From the NCBI GenBank assembly GCA_900767075.1, contig CAAFXX010000389.1, positions 1-11,126 of the forward strand: DNA of 11,126 nt. The letters are read 5' to 3'. The position numbers and the translations under genes are program-made. Positions 1 to 5,489 of the stretch are shown piece after piece. Each line of letters opens with the position of its first letter. The stretch's first letter is position 1. This stretch comes from Bacteroidales bacterium. Lineage in GTDB: Bacteria; Bacteroidota; Bacteroidia; Bacteroidales; Muribaculaceae. A model generated the notes under the pieces. That model saw only the letters and a list, made by a program, of their open reading frames with translations, was not told the DNA's origin and did not search any database.

Positions 1-33
1 ACACTCTTTCCCTACACGACGCTCTTCCGATCT
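1..33 (+). other. Illumina TruSeq adapter (not biological)
   Basis: The first 33 bases match the Illumina TruSeq universal/read 1 adapter, ending in GCTCTTCCGATCT. This is library sequence, not phage DNA. The biological insert starts at about base 34. Together with the adapter at the right end it shows that the window is one complete library insert of about 11.07 kb, as expected from a synthetic long read. Confidence 0.97.
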
Positions 34-34
34 G

Positions 35-85
35 AGCCTGTTTGATTTATTGCCTGACGAACCTTCAAACAAGCAAGAGAAATGA
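35..85 (+). CDS. 3' end of an unknown phage gene (partial)
   Basis: The frame is open from the adapter junction and encodes the last 16 residues of a protein, SLFDLLPDEPSNKQEK, before a TGA stop at 83-85. The stop overlaps the ATG of the next gene (82-84) in an ATGA arrangement, the same coupling seen at the next two junctions (642-645 and 908-911). That repeated layout is the main reason to treat this tail as real. The C-terminus is acidic and polar with no recognisable domain. Its position immediately before gpG suggests another head or tail morphogenesis gene, but the family cannot be told from 16 residues. Confidence 0.6.
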   Translation, partial: SLFDLLPDEPSNKQEK

Positions 86-645
86 CCGACATTGACGCGC
101 AGATCCGGGAAATATTCGGGCGCATACTCCGGGACATACAGGTGGAGCTTGGCGATGAATTCGACCAGAATTTCGAGCGTCAGGGCTTTTTCTCGGAGAA
201 ATGGACGCGGCGCAAGAGTCCGACACGGCCTGGCGGTCTTATACTTGTTGACTCCGGGGCCTTGAGGCAGAGTATCCGGAGCGAGATTAGGGACAGCAGC
301 ATAGTATTCCTGACCGACCATCCGGCGGCAGCTATCCACAACGAAGGCGGCGAAATAGTCGTTACGGCTAAAATGAAACGCTTCTTCTGGTACAAATATT
401 ATTCCGCCACCGGCTCCTTCGGCCGCAAAAAAGACGGTTCAAGACGCAATGACAAAAGGACCCTGCAGCTCAGTGACGAAGCAGACTTCTGGAAAGCGAT
501 GGCACTCATGAGGGTCGGGAGCAAGATCCGGATACCGCAGCGTAAATTCCTCGGGACTTCTCCGGAAGTCGAGGCAGCCGTCCGTCAGATCATCGAGGAG
601 AACCTGAACGAGTATGTAAACAACATTGACTTCAATATCAAATGA
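82..645 (+). CDS. Mu gpG-like virion morphogenesis / tail completion protein
   Basis: This 187-residue protein fits the phage virion morphogenesis family (Mu gpG, P2 gpS; PF05069), which acts at tail completion or head-tail joining. Family hallmarks are visible: an N-terminal helical segment, the block LVDSGALRQSIRSEI (about residues 55-69), the stretch AAIHNEGGEI (about 83-92) and the late IPQRKFLG (about 151-158) followed by a C-terminal helix. The central insert, about 95-130, is rich in Lys and Arg. The ATG at 82 overlaps the stop of the preceding gene, and the stop overlaps the next start, so translation is probably coupled. In Mu the gpG gene directly follows F on the same strand. Here it is on the opposite strand and about 5.4 kb from the MuF gene. 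Confidence 0.85.
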   Translation: MTDIDAQIREIFGRILRDIQVELGDEFDQNFERQGFFSEKWTRRKSPTRPGGLILVDSGALRQSIRSEIRDSSIVFLTDHPAAAIHNEGGEIVVTAKMKRFFWYKYYSATGSFGRKKDGSRRNDKRTLQLSDEADFWKAMALMRVGSKIRIPQRKFLGTSPEVEAAVRQIIEENLNEYVNNIDFNIK

Positions 646-646
646 G
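632..646 (+). repeat. 15-bp direct repeat, left copy
   Basis: TCAATATCAAATGAG occurs here and again, identically, at 898-912. Each copy contains the last codons of one gene (ending in Asn-Ile-Lys), its TGA stop and the overlapping ATG of the next gene. The two copies exactly bracket the small gene at 642-911. Confidence 0.85.
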
Positions 647-911
647 TAAAAATGACAAAAGACTAAACGGCATAGTGCTGAATGGGAAATTCTATGAGGC
701 GGTTGACTTAACTGAAGATGCTGCAATTGCACTGATAAATAATGACATGAAAGATAGTCTCTGCAATCATTGTGACTTCCAAGACTATTGCATGGGATTT
801 AATCATGACAGATTCCGCCTTGTGTGCGATAAAGTTCCTTTCCCACATGGAAAATGTTATACTATACTACGTTTTTCCCAGCCAATCACCGATAAAATCA
901 ATATCAAATGA
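642..911 (+). CDS. Small Cys-rich protein, probable moron cassette
   Basis: I do not recognise this 89-residue protein. It contains five cysteines at about 41, 44, 50, 62 and 72, with CNHC, FQDYC and KC spacing that could form a small metal-binding knuckle. It has no membrane segment or signal peptide. Its start (ATG 642) overlaps the gpG stop and its stop overlaps the start of the next gene, so it sits in a coupled operon. Base composition is visibly more AT-rich than both neighbours. A 15-bp direct repeat lies across both of its junctions, so precise deletion between the copies would restore an ATGA-coupled gpG to 908-1387 junction. This suggests a recently gained accessory gene rather than a structural one. 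A small regulator, anti-host or anti-defence protein is possible, but nothing in the sequence proves a function. Confidence 0.7.
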   Translation: MSKNDKRLNGIVLNGKFYEAVDLTEDAAIALINNDMKDSLCNHCDFQDYCMGFNHDRFRLVCDKVPFPHGKCYTILRFSQPITDKINIK

Positions 912-912
912 G
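898..912 (+). repeat. 15-bp direct repeat, right copy
   Basis: Perfect copy of the repeat at 632-646, at the end of the small Cys-rich gene and the start of the next gene. Confidence 0.85.
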
Positions 913-1387
913 AGAAGAATTATACCGTAAGCTGAAGACCCGGCTTGAGTCACTATGCGTCAATGGCGCCGGAGAGTATTATGAAAGACCCGACGACGCG
1001 GATATGGATGACGAACTGTATCCCCGGGCCATCAAGCACATCGACCTATGGAACCACAACGTGGAATTCCTCGATCAGGAAGTCCCGTGGGACCGCCCGG
1101 CTGTGTTCATCGAGTTTGTGCCGTTCAAATGGACTACGTTGGTAACCGGGGTCGCATACCGAGCACAGCCGTTGATAAACCTCCATGTGGTCACCGACTG
1201 GACCGGAACCGACACCGACGCCGGGCAATTCCGGCTGCTTGACAAGATACATGCACTTGTCGCAGGACTTTCCGGCGATACCTTCGAGGAATTTGACATC
1301 GACAGCAGCTCCACCAACCATAACCACGAGGATATAGTGGAAAATATCGAAACCTACACCTGTGTCGCATTTCGGCAATTGAAATAA
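908..1387 (+). CDS. Phage protein, tail-terminator / head-tail joining-like
   Basis: A 159-residue acidic protein, starting at an ATG that overlaps the previous stop. It begins with an amphipathic helix (MREELYRKLKTRLESL) and has a central beta-rich part (about 63-95: AVFIEFVPFKW, then YRAQPLINLHVVTDW) followed by a helix (about 105-120) and further strands near the C-terminus. This order, helix, strand, 'inlhvv' strand, helix, with a late hydrophobic strand, resembles small tail-terminator or head-tail joining proteins (gpU/DUF3168-like). Its position after gpG fits a connector role. The assignment is from secondary-structure impression and context, not from a diagnostic motif. It is the last gene before the convergent hairpin. 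Confidence 0.6.
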   Translation: MREELYRKLKTRLESLCVNGAGEYYERPDDADMDDELYPRAIKHIDLWNHNVEFLDQEVPWDRPAVFIEFVPFKWTTLVTGVAYRAQPLINLHVVTDWTGTDTDAGQFRLLDKIHALVAGLSGDTFEEFDIDSSSTNHNHEDIVENIETYTCVAFRQLK

Positions 1388-1422
1388 AGCCCCATAAACG
1401 CGCCGTGTCGCGCCGAAAGAGC

Positions 1423-1455
1423 GAGAGCCGTTACCTTTATCGGGTGACGGCTCTC
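1423..1455. terminator. Hairpin between convergent gene blocks
   Basis: GAGAGCCGT at 1423-1431 pairs with ACGGCTCTC at 1447-1455, with further partial pairing of the inner ACC/GGGT bases. It lies in the 95-bp gap (1388-1482) between the plus-strand operon ending at 1387 and the methyltransferase ending at 1483. Neither side has a strong T-run, so a weak bidirectional terminator or RNA-end hairpin is the best reading. Confidence 0.6.
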
Positions 1456-1482
1456 TTGCGATATATGGGCGAGAAAACGGCC

Positions 1483-2337
1483 TTATGCGGCGTTGTCGGG
1501 AGGGAGGTCGGGTATCGTGAACAGCATGATGTCCTTGTAACTGGCATTGTAGTTCATCGTCGCGTTAAACTCCCTCCTTTGGCAACGGGCGAACGGGTCC
1601 CCGAGCGATGGGTGGCGCCCCATCCACTCGCACAGTTCGATGATGCATGATTTCTCGGAGGTAAAATATATGAAATTATGACCGGGCAGAACCGACAAGA
1701 CATCGAGATAGTCGGCAAGGCGCCAGTACATACGGTACGTGCCTACGTCGGTGGATAGGTAAGGCGGGTCGACAAGGAACACAACGCCGGGCGTATCCTT
1801 GTATTGTTCGAAGAGCTCACGGTAGTCGCATGAAACAATCTCCAGTCCGGCAAGATAGTCCGGGCAAGGCTCATACCCATTTTTACGGACATTGTTGTAT
1901 AGCGTTTCGCCGCGCATGCCCTGGATGCTCATCTTGTATTTCATAGAGAACATCAGTGACGATGACAGGGTGATGAAGTCAAGGAAGCCGGTTTCTTTTT
2001 CCTCCTGCTCAAGCAGCGAAAAAATCTGCTCCCGGGCAACGCCGGTTATCGGCTTGTGTCGGTCGAACTGCGAGGCGATGGGACGGATTGACTCAAGCAG
2101 ACGGTTGGTGCGGGGAATATTGTTGATGCGAAGCCGGTAGTTGTCAAAGTCATTATAGATGACACGCGACTCCGGATGGAAGTGCTTTGTGATGTGTGAC
2201 AGTAGCCCGGAGCCTCCGAAAAGGTCGACGAAAACAGTGTCGGCCGGATATTGTTTGATTACCTCGATGAACTGTTTGGCGAACATCCTCTTCTGCCCGA
2301 CAAAAGGCAGCGGAGCCGAAAGATATAACTTGCTCAT
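1483..2337 (-). CDS. D12-class N6-adenine DNA methyltransferase (Dam-like)
   Basis: This 284-residue protein is a SAM-dependent DNA adenine N6-methyltransferase of the D12/Dam (alpha) class. Visible motifs in order are the N-terminal PFVGQKR (11-17), the SAM-binding VDLFGGSG (37-44), YNDFD (61-65), and the catalytic VDPPYLS (189-195). The variable region between about 70 and 180 corresponds to the target-recognition part. Length matches Dam-family enzymes. The ATG at 2337 overlaps the TGA of the TS-fold gene by four bases (ATGA), so the two are translationally coupled and presumably share the promoter near 3000. No restriction enzyme is visible, so this is an orphan methyltransferase, probably protecting phage DNA from host restriction or timing phage functions. 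GATC specificity is possible but cannot be read from the sequence. Confidence 0.93.
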   Translation of the reverse strand: MSKLYLSAPLPFVGQKRMFAKQFIEVIKQYPADTVFVDLFGGSGLLSHITKHFHPESRVIYNDFDNYRLRINNIPRTNRLLESIRPIASQFDRHKPITGVAREQIFSLLEQEEKETGFLDFITLSSSLMFSMKYKMSIQGMRGETLYNNVRKNGYEPCPDYLAGLEIVSCDYRELFEQYKDTPGVVFLVDPPYLSTDVGTYRMYWRLADYLDVLSVLPGHNFIYFTSEKSCIIELCEWMGRHPSLGDPFARCQRREFNATMNYNASYKDIMLFTIPDLPPDNAA

Positions 2338-2978
2338 ACGTTCAGCTCGAATTTTACAGCGTCCTCGCCGGCCAGGAGGCGGCGTGTGCTGTCAAGGTTG
2401 TTTTCGTATATGTGGACATTCCCCAGGAACAATGTAATTGACTTCAGGGGGAAGTCAATGTGCCGGGCCATGAGATAGAGATGGTATATGTCAGCCGGCA
2501 AGCCGAGATTGGCATCAGAACTGCGTTGGTATGCCGTTATAACGAGTTCCGAATCCTCAATCTGGAATTGAACGAGCGACAGACACGGAGCCTGGTTGCT
2601 TTCTGCCTCGGTTGCACCGAGGAACAGGACATAGTTTTTGGAACTGCGGCGCTCGGAATTGATCCTGGCGAGAAGTGGCGGCAGCTTTTCAAAATAGGTC
2701 GGATAACTGTTGACGAGGATGGAGCCGCAGTAGTCCCACCAATTTATACCGGCTTCACGGTACTTCTCCACCGAGCGTTCGCCGCTCATGAAGAGCTTCA
2801 GTTCGGAACGGAGCTTTTTGCGGGCTATGCCATGCCCCTCGAAAATGTCGAGCAGGTCCGCCGGGGTAAGCGAGAGCTGCTCGTTGATGAGATAGGCGAT
2901 ATTGCCTTTGCGGTTTGACTGGCGTTTGCCGGAGTCAAGAATCCGCCGGAGTATCTGGTGGTATTTGTTTGTTGCCAT
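2334..2978 (-). CDS. Thymidylate-synthase-fold enzyme, dCMP hydroxymethylase-like, short C-terminus
   Basis: A 214-residue protein that aligns by eye with thymidylate synthase (TS) through most of its length. Numbered from the ATG at 2978: NRKG (22-25) matches the phosphate-binding Arg21 loop of E. coli ThyA, SELKLFMSGE (58-67) contains the catalytic-Glu equivalent (E59), WWDYC (80-84) matches the IWDEW block, ERR (109-111) matches the Arg126/127 pair, and APC (130-132) holds the nucleophile Cys132. YQRSSDANLGLP (150-161) matches the dUMP-binding YQRSCD block, and HIYENNLD (189-196) matches the His207/Tyr209 region. The key difference is Asp163 in place of Asn177. That Asn selects dUMP, and Asp at this site is characteristic of dCMP hydroxymethylases. 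The protein stops about 40 residues early, so the C-terminal tail that closes over substrate and folate in TS is missing. It probably acts on dCMP to make a modified cytosine nucleotide, but an altered or inactive TS fold is possible. An upstream TTG start at 3002 would lie inside the promoter, so the ATG is preferred. Confidence 0.75.
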   Translation of the reverse strand: MATNKYHQILRRILDSGKRQSNRKGNIAYLINEQLSLTPADLLDIFEGHGIARKKLRSELKLFMSGERSVEKYREAGINWWDYCGSILVNSYPTYFEKLPPLLARINSERRSSKNYVLFLGATEAESNQAPCLSLVQFQIEDSELVITAYQRSSDANLGLPADIYHLYLMARHIDFPLKSITLFLGNVHIYENNLDSTRRLLAGEDAVKFELNV

Positions 2979-3010
2979 AGAGTGGTGTTTTTGACACCGC
3001 AAAGATAGCT
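2976..3010 (-). promoter_or_regulatory. Promoter and possible operator for the TS-fold/methyltransferase pair
   Basis: On the minus strand TATCTTTG (3007-3000) matches the Bacteroidetes -7 consensus TAnnTTTG, about 22 bp upstream of the ATG at 2978. No clear TTG -33 element is seen at the expected distance. Just downstream, a small inverted repeat, GGTGT (2984-2988) and ACACC (2994-2998) with a 5-nt spacer, lies between the -7 box and the start codon. It could be an operator or a leader hairpin. Confidence 0.6.
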
Positions 3011-3045
3011 CCCGGCGATGTGCCGCACACTATGGCGACACAGGA

Positions 3046-3288
3046 TTACACTGCACCGGGATTGCAGTCGCTTTGGAAATGCTTGACAAGCGAATACACT
3101 TTCCGTTCGCTTATATTGAATCGGGAGGCAAGATGGGCCACGGTATAAGTGACCTTGCAGCCGTCGGCGACCATTTTGTTGAAGTCAACGAAAAGGTCGA
3201 TATAGTCGGCATCCTCAAGACGGATGCCGGATTTTCTCAGCCTGTCAAGCAATTCCCGGTTGAATTTCAGTATTTCAAATATGGTCAT
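3046..3288 (-). CDS. Small helix-turn-helix protein, likely phage regulator
   Basis: An 80-residue protein with an N-terminal helical part (FEILKFNRELLDRLRKSGI, about 4-22), a middle acidic helix (LEDADYIDLFVDFNKMV) and a C-terminal helix-turn-helix (about 47-69: TYTVAHLASRFNIS, then ERKVYSLVKHF). The pattern A-x-L-A-x-x-F-N-I-S-x-x-x-V-Y-x-x-V is a typical DNA-recognition helix layout. Small HTH proteins of this kind occur in gut Bacteroidales phages. By position, upstream of the TS-fold/methyltransferase pair and next to the structured intergenic region, it may regulate that pair or late transcription, as Mor and C do in Mu, but homology to Mor/C is not evident. It starts at ATG 3288 and ends 68 bp before the next gene. 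Confidence 0.7.
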   Translation of the reverse strand: MTIFEILKFNRELLDRLRKSGIRLEDADYIDLFVDFNKMVADGCKVTYTVAHLASRFNISERKVYSLVKHFQSDCNPGAV

Positions 3289-3299
3289 GTTCCAAAAAT

Positions 3300-3313
3300 T
3301 TTGTAATTTTGCA
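3300..3313 (+). promoter_or_regulatory. Plus-strand promoter-like element, copy 1
   Basis: TTTGTAATTTTGCA contains TAATTTTG (3304-3311), a match to the Bacteroidetes -7 box TAnnTTTG. The same 14 bases recur at 5928-5941. The expected transcription start, about 5 bases further on, coincides with the 5' edge of the structured element at 3316. The -33 TTG is not clear here. The reverse complement lies just upstream of the ATG of the HTH gene, so a role on the other strand cannot be excluded. Confidence 0.5.
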
Positions 3314-3315
3314 GT

Positions 3316-3431
3316 GTCTCACTTATAAAAACATCGCCTTCGGGCGAAAAATTTGCACTCCGATGAGGCCGGAAGGGCATTTTGCCCCCGGCTGGCCTCA
3401 TTGGAGTGCTTATGTTTTTAGAAAGTGAGAC
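3316..3431 (+). ncRNA. Candidate structured small RNA (branched, 116 nt)
   Basis: The segment folds into nested, nearly perfect helices. An outer stem pairs GTCTCACTT (3316-3324) with AAGTGAGAC (3423-3431). It continues as AAAAACAT (3327-3334) with ATGTTTTT (3412-3419). Inside are a UUCG-capped hairpin (TCGCC-TTCG-GGCGA, 3334-3347; base 3334 is shared with the outer stem) and a 16-bp hairpin pairing 3355-3370 with 3394-3409, topped by a GGGCA/TGCCC mini-stem (3375-3379 with 3383-3387). The single non-Watson-Crick pair in the 16-bp stem (3362/3402) is G-U if the plus strand is transcribed and C-A if the minus strand is, which favours a plus-strand RNA. A -7 box lies just upstream. It encodes no ORF and matches no family I know. 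A leader of the HTH gene on the minus strand is the main alternative. Confidence 0.6.
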
Positions 3432-3471
3432 GTCTATTAACAGGCCGGGGGCATTTTTTATGCCCTCCCCC
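3384..3471 (+). terminator. Terminator-like structures after the candidate RNA
   Basis: CCGGGGGC (3445-3452) is followed by A and six T (3454-3459). It can pair with GCCCCCGG (3384-3391) in the apical part of the candidate RNA, giving an intrinsic-terminator-like stem that competes with or pseudoknots onto the main fold. Alternatively it forms a local hairpin, GGGCA (3449-3453) with TGCCC (3461-3465), extended by flanking G/C runs. Read leftwards, this local hairpin lies about 15 bp after the stop of the DUF4376-like gene and may also mark the 3' end of that operon. Confidence 0.45.
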
Positions 3472-3485
3472 GAAGGGCTGCGGGA

Positions 3486-3971
3486 TCAGTTCGCTGTGTA
3501 GAGTGCCAGGTCAATCGAATCCTTCGCCTTCCAACCCTGCGCCAATGTGTCCTGAATGAACTTCATCGCGCCGGTGTAGAATGACGATAATGCAGTCAGT
3601 TCCTCGAATGTCACATATTCCGGACTGTCATCCTCGCCGAGCTTGAATGTCACCGGCAGCGATACACCGGCAGTCTGGACTGCAAGGTCGTAAGCGGCCT
3701 TGTAGTTGAACTGGTTCTCGGTGGACAGCCAAACAGTCTTGCCGTTGTAACGAAAGCCGGACAGAATCCGCTCGTCGGTCCGGGCATTGATCCAGCCGCT
3801 GATGAGCGACTTGATTTCCTCCCCGGAAGGTTTATGGTTGAATTCCTCTTCCATGTAGGAAGCGGCGCCGGAATCATCGGCGGTCACATCCCAGCGGACG
3901 CGCCATTTGTTGCGTACAGGATTGGTGCACTCCAGGAGTGCCACATCGGGATTGCCTTGGACTCTTTTCAT
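3486..3971 (-). CDS. DUF4376-like phage protein downstream of the RT
   Basis: A 161-residue protein. The C-terminal part (about 57-161) resembles the DUF4376 domain often seen in phage tail-fibre-associated or tail-assembly proteins. The landmarks are INARTDERILSGFRYNG (61-77), WLSTENQFNYKAAYDLAVQ (81-99), and a final helical segment ending WKAKDSIDLAL. The N-terminal 55 residues are polar with WRVRWDV (23-29). The ATG at 3971 lies 5 bp after the RT stop, so RT and this gene form an operon. That placement suggests a link to the diversified tail protein, for example as a chaperone or tip component, rather than a classical DGR accessory protein (Avd), which is a shorter helical bundle and not similar. 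The recruitment role is inference. Confidence 0.65.
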   Translation of the reverse strand: MKRVQGNPDVALLECTNPVRNKWRVRWDVTADDSGAASYMEEEFNHKPSGEEIKSLISGWINARTDERILSGFRYNGKTVWLSTENQFNYKAAYDLAVQTAGVSLPVTFKLGEDDSPEYVTFEELTALSSFYTGAMKFIQDTLAQGWKAKDSIDLALYTAN

Positions 3972-3976
3972 GATCT

Positions 3977-5281
3977 TTAAGTGAAGACGTATTTTGTTTT
4001 ACCCTTGCCGAAGGTCTCAGCCTTGATGGTGGTCTCGAAGGGGAAGCCGTCCGGCATTTCACTCACTTGCTGGAGGATGTTCTTCATCTCCTCCGAATTG
4101 GTGAAGAACTTCTTCTGCTCTCCGTTCTGCTCGATGGCGACCACGCAACGGTCTTCGCCCTGCGAAGTCTTGACACCCATCTCGAAGTCACGGACTACGA
4201 TGGGAAGGTTCACCAGTTCCCGGATGCTTACCACCGCCCCGGGGAAGCGCTTCTTGCCGTCATCAGGCTTGTAAGCGATGTTTAGGTCTTTGAATGATTT
4301 CATTTCTGTGCCTGTTAATTTGTTAAAGAGGTTATTACACTGTGCGTGCTTCGCCATCCCGTAGAACGAGGCGACGAGGACGCTTCTTCGTTTCCGGCTC
4401 TTGACTTCGCCCATTTTCCGGGCGAACTTCTTTTTGATGCGCTTACGCAGCAGCGCGTGGTCGGGGTAGATGACGTAGCCCAGGAAGTCAATGCCATCAG
4501 AAACCGGGAACACCCTCTCGTTGTCTTTAATTTTCAGACCGATGCTTTCAACCAGATCATGCACAATATCACGAATCCTCCACAGTTCTTCTTTGGTGCC
4601 GGCAAGGACGACACCGTCATCGCAATAGCGATAATAGAACGACACTCCGAGTCCGTCTTTAAGAATGTGATCGAGATGAACCGACAGGAGCAGATTGCAT
4701 AACCCCTGAGAACTCCTCAAGCCTATACTAACCCCGGACGGCATCATCCGGATGAATCGTTCAAGTATTACGATCAGTTTCTCATCCTTGAAGATGCGCC
4801 GGACGCAGTCGATTATCGACTGTTGGCTCACGCTCTCATAGAACTTGGAGATGTCGAACTTGTAGCAGAATCGGGTCCCGTCCGGGTGTTCATGAAGGTC
4901 ACGCTCAATATAAGACTTCAGGTCATGCATGCCGCGCCCCTTGATACTTGCAGAGGTTGTTCTGATGAAGCGGCGTTTCAGGTGCTCGTCCACCACCGAC
5001 ATCACTGCATGAACCGCAATGCGGTCTTTCATGGTCAATACCTGAATGTGTCGTTCCTTGCCGCCTTCAATAATCGTGCGCTCTCGGTAGCCCCCGGCAA
5101 TTTCATAGCTGCCGGAGGCAATTTTCTGTGAAAGTTCGGCAATAACCTCCTCCCTGTGCGCGAGAAGGTATCGGCCCTGACGGCTGCGTTTACGGGCAGT
5201 ACCGCGCAGAACCAGGTCGAAAGATTGCGCCATATTGGGATAGGCGACAATTTCCTCGATGATATGTCCTTCTCTACGCAT
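3977..5281 (-). CDS. Reverse transcriptase, DGR type, with C-terminal extension
   Basis: A 434-residue reverse transcriptase (RT) counted from the ATG at 5281. RT motifs in order: RHIQVLTMKDRIAVHAVM (77-94), KFDISKFYESV with first catalytic Asp143 (141-151), SIGLRSSQG (185-193), YRYCDDGVVLAG with the catalytic Asp pair 221-222 (217-228), and GIDFLGYVIYP (263-273). The SQ in motif 4 replaces the usual SP of group II intron and retron RTs and is typical of diversity-generating retroelement (DGR) RTs. The polymerase box is YCDD, a less usual variant. A basic stretch (279-299) resembles a thumb. About 105 extra residues follow (330-434), beyond a minimal DGR RT. The frame extends upstream to a TTG at 5374, but MRREGHIIEEIV looks like the common start of these RTs. 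An Asn-rich template repeat lies just upstream. It would copy template RNA with adenine errors to diversify a receptor-binding gene. Confidence 0.88.
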   Translation of the reverse strand: MRREGHIIEEIVAYPNMAQSFDLVLRGTARKRSRQGRYLLAHREEVIAELSQKIASGSYEIAGGYRERTIIEGGKERHIQVLTMKDRIAVHAVMSVVDEHLKRRFIRTTSASIKGRGMHDLKSYIERDLHEHPDGTRFCYKFDISKFYESVSQQSIIDCVRRIFKDEKLIVILERFIRMMPSGVSIGLRSSQGLCNLLLSVHLDHILKDGLGVSFYYRYCDDGVVLAGTKEELWRIRDIVHDLVESIGLKIKDNERVFPVSDGIDFLGYVIYPDHALLRKRIKKKFARKMGEVKSRKRRSVLVASFYGMAKHAQCNNLFNKLTGTEMKSFKDLNIAYKPDDGKKRFPGAVVSIRELVNLPIVVRDFEMGVKTSQGEDRCVVAIEQNGEQKKFFTNSEEMKNILQQVSEMPDGFPFETTIKAETFGKGKTKYVFT

Positions 5282-5422
5282 GGAGTGTTTCTGGAGGTTG
5301 TCAATAAAGTTTGTTTCGGGCTCCTTGAGCCTTCCGGTCACCGGGTCCGGGTTCTTCGAGCTTGCGCCTACCAAACCCTACCCGAACACTTGATGTTCCG
5401 GCTTTCCGCATAATGCGCTGTT

Positions 5423-5466
5423 GCCGAGGCTTGCCCCTCTCGGCACCTCTGAGGGAACACGTTCCC
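5423..5466 (-). other. Hairpins in the TR-RT spacer
   Basis: Two inverted repeats lie between the template repeat and the RT: GGGAAC-AC-GTTCCC (5453-5466, plus-strand reading) and GCCGAG (5423-5428) with CTCGGC (5439-5444). In the best-studied DGR, the RNA segment between template repeat and RT is structured and primes cDNA synthesis, so these are candidate elements of that RNA. This role is inferred. Confidence 0.45.
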
Positions 5467-5489
5467 GGTGATGTACGCCGATTGTTGGT

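Noticed and set aside
2460..2918. Plus-strand 152-residue ORF across the TS-fold gene
   Set aside because: It is an antisense shadow. The minus-strand frame has clear TS motifs.
3316..3431. Retron msr-msd for the nearby RT
   Set aside because: The RT has SQ in motif 4 and a template repeat of its own, and it is encoded on the other strand more than 500 bp away with a gene between. The inverted-end layout is similar but not enough.
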